Positions 13,001 to 25,100 of a stretch of DNA of 64,000 nucleotides are shown here, piece by piece (the stretch's first letter is position 1; each line of letters begins with the position of its first letter). A model generated the notes under the pieces. The model worked only from the letters and a program-made list of their open reading frames with translations, did not search any database and was not told the DNA's origin. Location of the stretch: positions 2,294,001 to 2,358,000 of the forward strand of contig JAUKTV010000003.1 of assembly GCA_030549205.1 (NCBI GenBank), given 5' to 3'. Origin of the DNA: Apiosordaria backusii. Its lineage: Eukaryota; Ascomycota; Sordariomycetes; Sordariales; Lasiosphaeriaceae. Made by a program: the position numbers and the translations under genes.

Positions 13001-14934
13001 TGATGAGACTGTGTCGTTCTCAAGGTTGCATTCCGGCCGGGCTGAAAGAACGGGAGGGTGGTTTGGCCATGGCTCTTCGTTGGAAGTACCAGCGACATAT
13101 GGCGACTATCAGACATCTGGTGGGCCCCCAACGCGGACCGGACCTGGGGGGAGGGGGTAGTCCCAATATTTGTTGTTGTGACCAAGTTTTCCTCCTACAA
13201 CCACTGGAATTTGGGTCAGGGGGAATGCAGCCCCTTTATGGTTGTGATTGAAGCTTGGGGCCAGAGCCAGATTCTGGCCTGACTCTCCTGGCGAGATTTG
13301 CCTTCAATCTAACTGTGATTTCTTGGAGATGAGGGAGAAGACATTCATGAACGCTGTTTGGATTTAATCAACAGATTAATTGTCAGGCACAAATTAAAAC
13401 GTGTGTTTTCCATCTACCTGGTTCGCTGTGTATGGCCCACGGTGAAGCGACTCGCTGGCGGGTAATGGTGCCTGCTTCCCCCCGTGTCGGACAAGCAGTT
13501 GATCTGGGTCGTGGCTTTGAGATTGTTGGGAATAACCAAGGCCATGATATTAACGTTGATAAAAGTAAATCAGAAGTAAATCAGAAGGCAATTCAAGACA
13601 ATTATTGTAGACGGACGTTGTACCCTTTGTGCTGTGCTGTATCGATGTTTGGGCATATACCCGAGGTTGCCTCACCGAAATATGAACTCGGTGAGGTCTC
13701 GATAGAGCTGCTTGCAGGCAATCAATATCTACTGCTCGACCACTCTGAACAGCAGCTCCTGGCTGATATAATTGCCTTCTTCCCAGAGACTTGGACGTTT
13801 CCAGGCCTGTATTCCCAGTTATCGGCAACACTCCAAGCCCGACCGATCGATGAGGTGCTCCAACGAAAGCATTTGCGGTCCTCGACGCCCAAGTTTCGGC
13901 AAAACAACCCGAAGAAGACGTAAGGACGAGAAAGAAAGCTCAAAGTATCGATGGTCAAGCAATCCAACAACCGATACGGTGTTCTGAGAGTGCCCATCGT
14001 CGTTCCTGGTCCCGAGGTCGTCGTTAGAACAAACTCCAGACCAAAGCCGCCACTTCCTCCGCAGTCTGACGGGCAACAGGAACACATAGTCATCAGGATA
14101 TCAAGACCTAGCTCTATGCTCCACCTATATGTTGTTCACCTATCTATATACCCCCCTCCCGTTCTTCATAGGGTTTGTCCTGTCTAAACAAGCCCCAAAA
14201 CAGAGACACAGGCATAATGTCCCGCCCAGGCTACCTACCTTACCGACACAAGCACACGAGATTGGAACATCAGGCGGAAAAGACGCTCATCCAAAGAAAG
14301 ACCGCATCGGCTATCCACCTTACCTTAGCCTTGAACATAATTACGCGAGTACTATCCAACAACGACGACAACACACCACCGTCGCTGAAACGTCGACATC
14401 CGTCCAAGCATGTTCAGATAACAGCAGTCTGAACTGATCGGACTACCTCACGCACATACACTCGAATAAAAACAAACGGGACAAGCTCAGGTAGCCCCCA
14501 CGAAGATAAAAAGAAAGGGTGAGGAGTACAGGGGCACGCAAAATAATCTGAAAGGAAGGACATGATACAAACCATGCAAAGAAATCAAGGGGAAAAAAAG
14601 GAACTACCTTATTGTGTTACCCCATATCCAAGAGAGCAAATACAACAGATCTCCCCACGGGCTCTTCAAAACACGAAGCTCGAGGGAACAACGAACGTAT
14701 TATTTGCGGTTTCATGTCTCCCGCCGTCTCGTAGGCTCTTCAATCAATATGCCAGGCAAGACCACTAAGCACCTTCAATATGGCCGTCAAAAAATCTATA
14801 TATTACCTCTACTCTACCAAACTCCCAGGCATTACACAGTCTCTACTCTACCCTATTCTAACTTGACCATCTCTATCAACATTATGTACCGCCAAACTTT
14901 ATACGCCAAACTGACCTAAAACTATCTCTCTATC

Positions 14935-17206
14935 TCAAGCCCTCGAGATCTCATCCCCATACTGTCCCCTACTCAACCTCCTCCTAACCCCCTGCTCCCC
15001 TCCACCCAATTCCAACCCCCTACTCTCCCCCAACTCCGCCATCTCCTCCTCACTTCTCCTCTTTTTCCTCTCCCCCATCCCATCCCCATCCGTCTCCTCC
15101 CCAGCCCCCTCCCCCTCCAGCACACCACCCCCTTCCTTTCCCCTTGTTTCCCATTCCCAAAAGAACTCCCCCCACAACTAACCATAGTAAACTCACTCGC
15201 CGTCGGCCCATCCAACACCCCCAGCTCCCCCTCACTCAACCACCTCGGCAGCACCACCGCCCGCACAGGAATCAACAAAATAATAAACACCGGGAACCCC
15301 ACCGCCGCCACCGTCTGCGTGATCGCAAACGTCGCCGCAAACCCCAGCAGCTCCAACCCGACAAAAAGCCAGATTTTCTTATCTGGACATGCGCGGAGGG
15401 GGTGATTCCCCGGTGTCAACCTCTTTTCTTGCAGCAAGTACAACAGTTTTAGTGTGATGCCATTCCCCTCCAGGGCTTGGAACCCCATGATGAAAAACAG
15501 CCCCGCCAAAACCCCCTGAGGGATCAGGTGGAGGACTGATAAAAGGGGGCCGGTCATGGCTATGAGGGTGATGAGACCCTGTGCGAGGTTGGACACCCGC
15601 TGCTCGACGACGTGCGTTGCTTTTAGCACTGGTTTTCCGTTGTCATCTGAGGAACTAGTTGAGGAGGATGACGAGGAAGAGGAGGTAACAACCTCAGTGA
15701 CGCAAAGAGACTCGGTGTGGAACGGTGCTTGTGGGATGAGCCCGTTGGGGAAGGGCAGCCCGAGGAGGCCAGCAACGCCGGTTGTTAATCCTAGCAAGAA
15801 AAGATCCCAGTGGAAACCGGCGGGTTTGCGGAGGGGGTATTCGGAGCCTTGGGCTATGAGGGAGGATACTGACTTATGTGTTAGTGATATGTAGATATGT
15901 GGAAAAGGGGCGGGGGTAAACACACCATTATGATCAAACCAAAACAGCACCGTCAACAACACCGCAAACGGAATCGCCAAAAACACATGCCCTAACGGCA
16001 GCTCCCAAAAATGCACAAACCACCCCCTTGACTCCACCGTCGGCATAAACGCTATTCCTGTCGGTAGTGTCTCCAAGGGTACATCCCTCATCCTGCCCAT
16101 ATGGGCGAACCCAGTAAAGAAAATCACCGTAAGAGGCGTGCCATAATCCTTGATAAACACCCTCACCCAGTGCTTAAACAGCGTTGACTTTGTCCCAATC
16201 TCTCCGCAGATGTACGCAATGCAAAAAACCAGCAGGGAGACAACAACCGAGAGCCAAAATGGTGAGCCATCTCCCAGAGTCTCGAGGATTTGGACTCCTT
16301 TTTGGAGGTAGATTAACGCGACGTAAAAGCCGAAGATGTCGCAGGGGAAGCGGGTGACGTATCTCAACCTGTGTTTTGCGTGTCAGTATATCAATTATTG
16401 CTGTGAGTAAAGGGGTAGCTGAACAAACCAATTGCAAGAATTCGTCACGGCCAAAATCCAGTGGAAGACCAAACTCCACAGCCCAATCCAGCACATAAAC
16501 CCGAGGTAATACGTCCCGGAGTCTTTCATGATGTTGTACACCGTACTGTTATTCTCATGTCAGCCATCATTTCTTCCCATCCCCCTCATTTCCCCGTTGC
16601 CTGTCCCCTAGATGTCAACCAAGACTTCCCCCCTTTCCAACCATTACCCATATCCACCAGCATCCCCTCTACCACCCCCAACCCCTTACCACCCCTCATA
16701 TCCTCCCAATCCCCCATCCCATCACCACCAAAGAAAGCAGTAAGAAAAAGTCAAACCCACTAATTAAAAACCGTAATCGGCCCCGTAACCCCCACAATAA
16801 CAATCGGCTGGCACGCCCCAACACTAAAAACCACCGCCCCCAGCACACTCGCCAACAGCGTCTCATTCACCCCATACTCCCCCTCCGTCTTGTGCAACAT
16901 ATCCAAGCTGAACGCCAGCGCGGGCAAGATATTCGCGAAAAACATGTATATCGTCGCGGGTACCACCCGGTAATCCCAGGCGTCGGTCCAATCTGATAGA
17001 TAGTATGGAGCGCGGCGTTTGATGTCGAGGAGGATGCCTCTGCCGAGGTGGATTTTCCACCATGGTTCAGGCTTTGAGGGTGTCAATGGGGATGTTGTGT
17101 CTGGTGTTGTGGCTGTGGTTGTGGGAGCTGGTGGTTGTGGTGGCGGTGGGGTGTGTGTCGGGAGGATTTGACCTCCCCCTGATAGAGGGGGTTTTTCTGA
17201 TGTCAT
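14935..17206 (-). CDS. bor1: SLC4-family anion/borate transporter (Bor1-like)
   Basis: Polytopic plasma-membrane transporter of the HCO3-/borate (SLC4) family; fungal members export borate. Minus-strand exons are 17206-16761, 16545-16429, 16368-15926, 15868-15183 and a last exon ending at 14935. The first three introns are well supported: the first splits the family signature GPITVFN-YTVYN, and the second splits CNW-LRYVTRFPCDIFGF. Many hydrophobic helices follow, including GFYVALIYLQKG and PFAVLLTVLFWF. The N-terminus is Pro/Thr-rich. A Ser/Asp tract (TSSSSSSSSTSSSDDN) sits in the loop before THVVEQRVSNLAQG. The last intron is uncertain: the donor after the FTM codons (15182) is good, and an acceptor near 15115 would give a Glu/Gly/Arg-rich tail ending GQYGDEISRA. 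Predicted length is about 623 aa. The borate substrate is inferred from the family. Confidence 0.85.
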
Positions 17207-18131
17207 GATGTTTTGGTTTTGATTTGATTCACGATGTTGAAAATAGGAGGTGGCTGATATCAACGGTGAGTTCGTGTGTGGATTATGAACAGCCGCGTTG
17301 TAAGTCGGTGAGTTTGAGATGAAATTTACAGGCAAAGCTTCAATCAATCAAAGAACAGAATCACTTCATTATCGGCGTAACTCGTTTGATCTCATGAGCG
17401 CCTCGCCATAAAAACAAATCCCCCAATTGATGAATTGAGATGGAAAAAAAAGTCGGTAGTCTCACCCTCGGCACCGTGGCGGCGATTTTCTTAACCAAAC
17501 GATGTCGTTGATGACAAGCTAAAAAGCAGCCAAGAATTCAACATCGGTCGGCGGACCCACAAACAAGGCCGCTAATCCCCGTTTTGTTTCCAACTTCTCT
17601 CTCTTCATGCCGTGCTTCCTGACGGCATTTCATTGTTCTTTATATTTTAAGTCCCTGCCGATCTTGGTAGTTCAAGTTTTGGTTGTGTAATTAAGCTTCT
17701 AATTGAACCCTGAAATAGTTGCATACATTCTTCAGACTCTCTCTTTAAAGCTATGGCCATCTCCAGCACTTACACCACCATCACCCTGGGCTGGCACTCT
17801 ACCATGATACAGTTTACACTTCATATACAAAGGAAAAAGTTTATAATAGTACATAGATACATGCGCTGAAGACCTCCCCACCCCTTCTTCCACCATCTCT
17901 AACCACAACAACAACCGCTGACCTCCTCGCTGTCAGTTCAAAACCATGCCAACAAGAGAGAAAAGCGAGAGACATCTTTTACCCCCCCCGCCACCACTCC
18001 CACCCATGCTGTCCTTTTTTTCGCCCAGTATAATGTAATAATCCTTAAACCATAAAAAAAAAAGAACACACGAGTTGAGTTTTGTATCTACCTCTCATCA
18101 TCTCTCCTCTCTCTCTTTACACATCCTCCCC
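17207..18131. other. Intergenic: Bor1 promoter and m-AAA protease 3' region
   Basis: The left part (about 17207-17700) is the upstream region of the Bor1-like gene, AT-rich with purine runs. The right part (about 17700-18131) is pyrimidine-rich and is probably the 3' UTR and terminator of the protease gene. No further gene was seen. Confidence 0.6.
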
Positions 18132-20954
18132 TCACCTCTTATCCTGACCATCCTCCTTCATAGCAGGCTCCGCTCCCCCAGGGGTATCCGTGCTCTCGGT
18201 AGGAAAAGGCGGCGCCGCGGTCCCCTTCCCGTCAAAATACTTAGAAAACTCCTCCTTATCGGGCCACTCCCTCGGTCCCAGCAACCTGACCAAGTCATCT
18301 CTGCTCAGCACCTCCTTCCTCAGCAGCTCCTCCGCCACGATCCCAATCTCCTTCTTCCTCACCGTCAGCAAGTCCTTGCACTGCTTGTACGCCTCATCCA
18401 CAATCCTGCGGACCTCGGCGTCAATCATCTGAGCGGTCGACTCAGCAAATGGCTTCTTGAGCTGGTTCTCGTCGTTGTTGAAGTGAAGGGGGCCAAGCTT
18501 CTTGGACATGCCCCACTGCGTCACCATGGTGGTGGCCATGTGGGTGACCTTCTTGAAGTCGTCACTCGCGCCGGTGGTGACGGTTGGGAAGTGAATCTCC
18601 TCAGAGACACGGCCACCGAGAGTCATGGCCATGCGGTCCATGAGCTGGTTGGTAGACATGAGGTAGGCGTCAGTGGCGGGGAGGTACTGCGCGTAGCCCA
18701 GAGCGCCTTGGCCACGGGGGATGATGGACACCTTGAGGAGGGGGTCAGCCCACCGGAAGTACCAGCCGCACACAGCGTGGCCGGCCTCGTGGTAGGCGAC
18801 TGTTCGCTTCTCCTCGGGGTCGAGGACCAAAGACTTGCGCTCAAGACCACCAATGACACGCTCAATGGCCTGCTCAAAGTGAATCATGGAAACGCTAGGC
18901 GCGTTCGCACGAGCAGCTGTGGTGATGGTCAGTAATTATCCCTAGAGACCAAATTGAAAAGGGGCACATACCAATAAGAGCAGCCTCATTGACCGCATTA
19001 GCAATGTCAGCCCCAGCAAACCCAGGAGTCAGCGCAGCCAACCGACCAGTCAGATAATCCATATCCTCGTGCGTCAAAATCTTCTTAAGATGCACCCTGA
19101 AAATCTCCTGACGGCCCTTCATAGTCGGCCTGTCGATATGAATATGTCTGTCAAAACGACCCGGACGCAACAAAGCCTTGTCGAGAACATCAGGCCTGTT
19201 CGTGCCAGCCAGCACAACAACCTGCTCCGAGGTGTTGAACCCATCCATCTCCGTCAGGATCTGATTCAGCGTCGACTCCCGCTCGTCGTTACCGCCACCC
19301 CTAAAGCCACCACCCTCCGAACGCGACCTTCCAACCGCGTCAATCTCATCAATGAAGATGATGCAAGGAGCGTTCTTACGAGCGGTCGCAAACAAGTCCC
19401 GGACACGGGACGCACCAACACCAACAAACATCTCGACGAACTCGGAACCGCTGACACTGTAAAATGGCACCTCAGACTCACCCGCCGTGGCCTTGGCAAG
19501 CAGCGTCTTACCAGTACCCGGGGGCCAGACAAAATCGCGCCCCTGGGGATCTTGGCACCCAACCGCTGGAACCGTTCCGGAGACTTCAAGAAGCTCACAA
19601 ACTCCATAATCTCCGCCTTGGCCTCATCCATACCCGCCACATCCGCAAACTTGACCTTGACAGCCGCATCATGGTTGAACTCCTTGGCCTTGCTCTTGCC
19701 GAAGCCAAAGACACCACTGCCGCCACCGCCCATACCAGCGCCAGCACGTCTCGCCGACCAGATAAGCAGACCCATAATCATCAACGTCGGCCCAAAAGCA
19801 ATCAACAAACTGCTAATGTGGCTCTCGGAGGCGTACGCAACTGGTATCCTGTCCGAACTCGGTATCCCCAGCTCTTGCTGCGCCTCGTCCAGTCTCCTCT
19901 CGAAAGCATCGATAGACCCAATCGTGAAGTAGTAATGGAATCCGGGCTTGGCGGCGGTAGACCCAGGGTAAACCTGGTTGACAGCCTCGCGGTCGAGCTC
20001 AACCTTGACGCGGTCATGATCCACAATAAGCTTCTTGACCAAGCCCTTGTCCAAGAACGTCCTCCGGAGTTCCTGCCAGGTGATCTCCCTCGAATTGTCT
20101 CCGCCCATGAACAGCGACAGCAGAGGATACAAAAGAATAGCACCCACTACCCACGACATAGTATCAGAGATTTGAATCTTCGGTCTGGGTGGTGGAGGCC
20201 CTCCCTTTCTTCGACCCTGACCGCCCTGCTGCTGCTCGCCCTCCTCATGTCCCTCCTGCCCTGATTGTTGCTGATGCTTCCCCTCCCCACCTTGCTCCTC
20301 CGGTTGCCCCTCCTGCTGTCCCCATGGCTGCTTTTGCTGCTGCTGTTGTCCTCCACCCTCCCCCGGCTTCTTTGAGTCAAAATTCGTGTTCGCCGGTCCC
20401 TGCTTCGCCTTCGCCGCCGCCGCTGCCGCCGCTGCCGCCTTCGCCTTCGCCTTCTTCCTCAACGCATCCTGATCTCTTTGAAAATTTTGCAAGTCCTCAA
20501 GCATCTGGGGAAAGTGTCTTATCGCCTTCAGCGCGTCCATCATGCCCAGCTGCGGGAACTCCCCAGTCTGCTTCCTCACCATGATATCGTAGAGCGCCTC
20601 AGGCAATCCCGGTATCTTGTTCACATCCATCAAACTCTTGAGCTCTAGGGGCATCTGCATCGGCGCGAGAAGCAGCTCAATCTTCTTCCTGTCATTCTCC
20701 GTCAGACGCACCCATCCGTTAGGTATTGGCAGGTCGTTCAGGTTGACTGGCGGGCTCGAGTCTTGTCTGTTGCCATTGTTACCGGACCCTGGAGGAGTCG
20801 GGGGTGTCGTCGACTGGAATCTGGGAAAGAGAACCGCAGTGGCCGGCGCGGTCCGGGGGTATCGGGCAGCTCGAATGGCAGGGCTTGTGATAGCTCGGAG
20901 GGGTAGCCTCCTCGCGCCGACAGCAGCCAGTCGGCAGGCTGGAGATCGAAACAT
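18132..20954 (-). CDS. yta12: Mitochondrial m-AAA protease (Yta12/Afg3 type), frame broken in Walker A
   Basis: ATP-dependent zinc metalloprotease of the mitochondrial inner membrane. It degrades unassembled membrane proteins and matures some precursors. Exons are 20954-18972 and 18916-18132; the 55-nt intron splits EAALIG-AARANAP. The N-terminus (MFRSPACRLAAVGARRLP) is a typical Arg-rich presequence. Next come a Gln/Gly/Lys-rich linker, two membrane segments (SWVVGAILLYPLLSLFM and LLIAFGPTLMIMGLLIW), the AAA module with Walker B IIFIDEIDAVG, and the peptidase domain with HEAGHA zinc ligands. At 19520-19524 a C5 run (minus strand) makes the frame read GPRVLV instead of GPPGTGKT. The other frame continues with GTGKTLLAKATAGE. 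One extra C gives a clean 923-codon gene. I infer a sequence error. Whether it is Yta12 or Afg3/Yta10 is not certain. Confidence 0.9.
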
Positions 20955-21746
20955 TCTGTAAATCTCTTCTCCTATATCAATCGAGTTGACACGTTTGTTT
21001 TGTTGCCAAATCTCGGGGCCGGTTGTGGCGTGACCAAAAGACAGACGGGAAATTGGCAAAGGCGAAGAAGAAGTCGAGTCGTCAGAGGTGGGATGGCCAA
21101 ACTGATGCGATGCGGATTGCGAAAGAGTGGAATGGTGGTCTTGGCAACGAACAGTTAAAACGACCCCTCTGCTTCCACACACGCACTAGCGGCAGTGTCA
21201 GTGACCCCTTGGAAAGAGTCACCGCCTGCAAAAGAAGCGGGCAGTTTGAACAGAGACAGGCAAACCCCACCTTCTGGTTGTGCTGGTCTTGAGCCGGCGT
21301 TTGCAAACAATTGGCCAAGTTTTTTCCTTCAACCAAAAGCTCTGAGAAATCGCTTCCCATTTGATGATGCCGTGCGGCGAGAAAAAAACCGACCACCCAG
21401 CTTCTGACCTAATCCTGAAGTGTGCTAGCGTTGAGTCACGTGTGGGGTGCTACAGCTATGGGAATAGGTATCGGACTCCGGGCGTTGAATAGGCTCCTCC
21501 CCAGGCAATCTTGCTGACGTATAGCATCCACAATCAGTGTATCTTAAACTTGCTACCAGTGTCCCTTGAATGACAAATCCATTCATCTGATGTTCTGATC
21601 AGATATAGACATGGCAGGAAATGCGTGGCTTTCATTGATTCACGCAAAACACCATCATATGAGTAGAGACGTCCATCTAATTCCAGAACCCTATATACCC
21701 CAATACGTCCTCTCTTCAGAGCAAATACACATTCATGCAACTACCA

Positions 21747-21929
21747 ACACAGACAACCGCCAGCAACGAAAGCAACTAACAAAAGGGGGGATCCATATCA
21801 AAAGAGCAAAAGCAAAGACACAATACCAAAAACCCAAAAAAAAAAAATTCCCATCACGCCCACCCATGAATCCCATATTTACGGATTCCCCCTTTTGTTG
21901 GTTGCTTTCGTTGCTGGCGGTTGTCTGTG
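21747..21929. repeat. Inverted repeat with arms of about 46 bp (potential hairpin)
   Basis: The left arm at about 21747-21792 (beginning cacagacaaccgccagcaac) recurs as its reverse complement at about 21883-21929 (ending ctggcggttgtctgtg). Only a few mismatches are visible, with about 90 bp between the arms. RNA across it could fold into a long stem-loop. It sits about 210-390 bp downstream of the Zn2Cys6 gene stop, on the side where its 3' UTR or terminator is expected. Confidence 0.8.
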
Positions 21930-21938
21930 CTTCATGAA

Positions 21939-22069
21939 CAGAGACAACTGCCGGCAAAGAAAGCAACTAACAAAAGGGGGAATCCATATCAAAAGAGCAA
22001 AAGCAAAGGCAAAATACCAAAAAACCCCCCAAAAAAACCCATCACGCCCACCCATGAATCCCATATTCC
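21939..22069. repeat. Direct duplicate of 21749-21880
   Basis: The block at 21749-21880 recurs here in the same orientation, with small differences in the A and C runs. Both copies share agcaactaacaaaaggggg, ccatatcaaaagagcaaaag and cccacccatgaatcccatat. The repeat period is about 190 bp. The first copy's left end is also present inverted in between, so the locus is a direct-inverted-direct arrangement. Confidence 0.85.
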
Positions 22070-22138
22070 CAGATCAATATAAACCCACCCTTTCCTTTCT
22101 AAATATATGCACAATACCCCCCTTTTTCTTTTCACCTC

Positions 22139-25100
22139 TTACATCCTCTGCCCATCATTCCCAAAATTCCCATTTTCCACGCTCGGGTACGCACCCCCAG
22201 ACATCTCCGCCCAGTCCCAATCCAGCGTCATCGGCAAGCTAAACAAATCCTGCGGCAGCATCGGCTGCTGAAAGAAGCCCCCTCCTATCGGCGGGCTCGT
22301 CAGTCCTCCTGTCCCTCCCATCGTCACCGAGTTCATTGGATCAAACCCTCCCATGTCTCCATATGGACCATAGTCAGGAGCTGGTCCTCCATTAGGGGGT
22401 GGTGCAAAATCGCCATGCCAACCCGTCGGCGCCATACCAGGTGATGAACTCGAGCTCATTGTTCCTTGACCACCGCCACCGCCGCCACCGTTTATTGGAC
22501 CGAACCCTCCATGTGATGGTGGTGAGCGGTGGTCGTTTGGTGGGGGTGATAGATTATTATTCTGGTTGCTGTTATTGTTATTGTTGTTGTTGTTGTTGTT
22601 CATCGAATGGCTTGCTTGTGGCGTTGCCGAGCCGGCAGTTGTTGGCCTTGGAGTTGGCGCTGCTGCCGCTGGGTTGGGGTTGAAAGAGGGAGAATCCCCT
22701 GTGGCAGTGGTTTTGGCCGCAGGTTGCTCGGTATTCTTCCTCTTCCTCCTGTTTGCGTGCTCTTTCTCTGCCTTGTCCACCACAACCTTCGCAATTCGTT
22801 CAAACTCTGAGCATACACCCAGCATGCGGTGAACACCACCTGTCTCCGCTTCCACACCGAGCATCGACAGGAAGTTGACCACCACGTTCATAAGTTTTGC
22901 GTCTGAGCGGGCTCTTGGATCGAGGGGATTTTGTAGTACGTTGCCGAAGAGCGTTACAAGGGCCGATACTGGGAAGTAGAGGACCATCCTGTGTAACGGT
23001 CAGTATACATGCAAAGAATGAGAAATAGGCGTGACTTACCAAACACAAGAGAAGTCGCCCTGAGGAATGTACTTGAGCAGAGAGATAGATGCTCTAGCAG
23101 CAGAAGTGCACAGCGCCGCCGAAGAAAAGATGCGAGGATTCAGTGGCCGAGCATTGAGCCCCTGAATAGCATAGTTTGAAAGCCTGCTGGTCCAATATCC
23201 ATGATGAATGGACATCCGATGAATCGTGGTCAGACAGTTGTAGTAGTTGAAGTGCAGCATTACAATATGTAGAATCAGCGGCGTGTGTGACGCCTTAATC
23301 TCGTGCTCCGGTCGGAAATCAATAGGGATGCGGTCCTTCCAGTCTTCGAGTTCCTGATCGAGCTCACCAATAGTGTTCAGGAGCTCGCCGTCAGACTGCT
23401 TCGTCGCCTTTGTCGCATACAGCCTGTTGTAAACCCTGCTTTCCACAATAGAGAGCTCACACATGACCCTGAACAGATTCATCTTCCCCTTTCCGTCCGC
23501 CAATGGAATGTTTCCAATCCCATCTGCTGGGTCAGCATCAGGTAACTCCACATTCATATCGTTATCGTCTTGTGCTGGCGGCCTTCCTGATCTGAGGCAC
23601 AGATCCTTGTCCAGCATGTAGGCAATCCAGAACACTCTCTTCCGTTGCTCGATTTCGATCGGGTTGAGATTGAAGTTGGTGCCGCGCTTGTGTAAACCAA
23701 TGGTGTGGGCTAGTCGGATCGCTGTCGCAATGATAAGAGACGATGGCTGTGGGTTAGGAGTACCTTGCATAAACAGGGCCATGCCCAACAGAGCCTGCAC
23801 ACTAAGCAGATCCGTGCAGCGCATCACAATCTCCGAGAAGCACGCCATGGCATTCTTCATGTACGCCCAAGCCTTATCATCTTCTTCCTGCGGCACAAGG
23901 TTGCTCATCACACGCAGTCGATGCGCAATAGCCAGAGCCACGTTCAAACTAGCCCACCATCCGGAGCCAGTATATGGGTCGCTGGAGTACTGTCGTTCTA
24001 CCAGATGCATAAACGTTGGCTGGTGGAAAAGCGGGAACATGCAGTTGAAGTTCTCAAAGTAATCCTTGAGAAGTGAGAGCGCTTCGTTCTTTGGTGGAAG
24101 GTCACGGAAGATGACACGGCGAAAAAGATCACCAAACACGTCGGGTTTCCAGGCGGTCCACTTGTGGTCGTCGATCGATACATCTGAGATCATCTGCTGG
24201 AATGAGGAGTCGCCCATCTTCTCATTCACCCACTGAATTCCCTTGGGTGAGAAAATGGAGAAGCCGGACGATGAGCCTAGGACATGTTAGTGACAAGTTG
24301 AAAATCCCCTAGACTAGGTATGAAGACTCACCGATATATCTCGTCTCACCACAGTTGTTCGTCACCAGTGAGCACATCATCTCGGACAGCTCAGCGACCT
24401 CTTCCTGCTCTTCTTCTTGTCCGTCCTTTTCTGGAGTAATAGACTTCCTCTTCTCTTTACTATCCTTTGTTGGCTCTGGCGACGCCAGTGAGCTTTGAGG
24501 AGTCGAGACATTTCCATCGTGCCCCGATGTCGCCTGCGATGGAGAGGAGGGGTTTGAAGCAGCCTGGGAAGCCTGTCTCGACTGCTGCTGCTTCTCCGCA
24601 AGCTTCTTCTCCAACGTCCCCAGATCGGTAGCGCCGTTGTCGTCTTCTCCAAGCAGACCTGCGCCAAGACCGTTAGTGGATCAGGCCGTCAAGTTAAGCT
24701 CTTATGCGGCTGTCAGCCCAAGTTGGGGAAGCTATGCATACCTGATAACCTCAACAGATGTTCCATACGACCTAACCTGTTCTCCAGACCTTCGATATAT
24801 TTGGCCCTATGGTCGATTTGTCAGCCCAGTGGTCCAACAGTAACCAGAGCTATGCCCAAGTACGCACCCCTTGGGTGGATTCCTCTTCTTTTCCACCTGT
24901 GTGAAAACGCAGTCTGTCTTGTAATTGATGCAGTGTGTGCAGGCGGGCAGTTTTCCGTCGCATTTGATTTTCTTTTTCCTGCACATATCGCATGCCTGCA
25001 GATGACTAGCGGGTCAGCAAGCGCCACATCCCGTCATCGAACCAAGATTCCTTCAACTCACCCTAGCGATTCTCCTCCTCTTTGCTTCGTTTGTGTCTTC

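Larger units (their letters stand above)
5769..14934. other. 9.2-kb gene-free region between convergent genes
   Basis: This lies between the 3' ends of the homeodomain gene and the Bor1-like gene, so it is not an ordinary promoter of either. Open frames are short, overlapping and without motifs. The longest, at 13432-13923 (+, 163 aa), has no recognisable family and no clear splice partners. The sequence is mixed: GC-moderate stretches, AT-richer stretches around 7350-7900 and 13300-13600, microsatellites near 6.75-7.1 kb, and GTG-rich DNA near 10.55-10.62 kb. Long UTRs of the two flanking genes, one or more lncRNAs, or an unrecognised multi-exon gene are all possible. I cannot support any gene here. 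Confidence 0.55.
20955..22138. other. Intergenic: m-AAA promoter and Zn2Cys6 gene 3' region with repeats
   Basis: About 20955-21500 is upstream of the protease gene. About 21530-22138 lies just downstream of the Zn2Cys6 gene stop and contains the direct and inverted duplication listed separately. No additional coding region is supported: frames across the repeats mirror each other because the DNA is duplicated. Confidence 0.6.

Noticed and set aside
19464..20264. 266-aa plus-strand frame
   Set aside because: Antisense shadow of the m-AAA protease exon; no motif of its own.
18132..20954. Calling the m-AAA protease a pseudogene
   Set aside because: The single one-base lesion lies in a homopolymer, the rest of the gene is intact, and the same lesion type recurs in other essential genes here.
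22560..22605. GTT/AAC trinucleotide run as an independent microsatellite
   Set aside because: It lies in frame within the Zn2Cys6 gene and encodes its Asn-rich segment, so it is described there.
24783..24792. Possible extra intron donor (gttaggt, minus strand) in the Zn2Cys6 linker exon
   Set aside because: Reading through keeps the coiled coil ENRLGRMEHLLRLSG intact; splicing there would destroy it.
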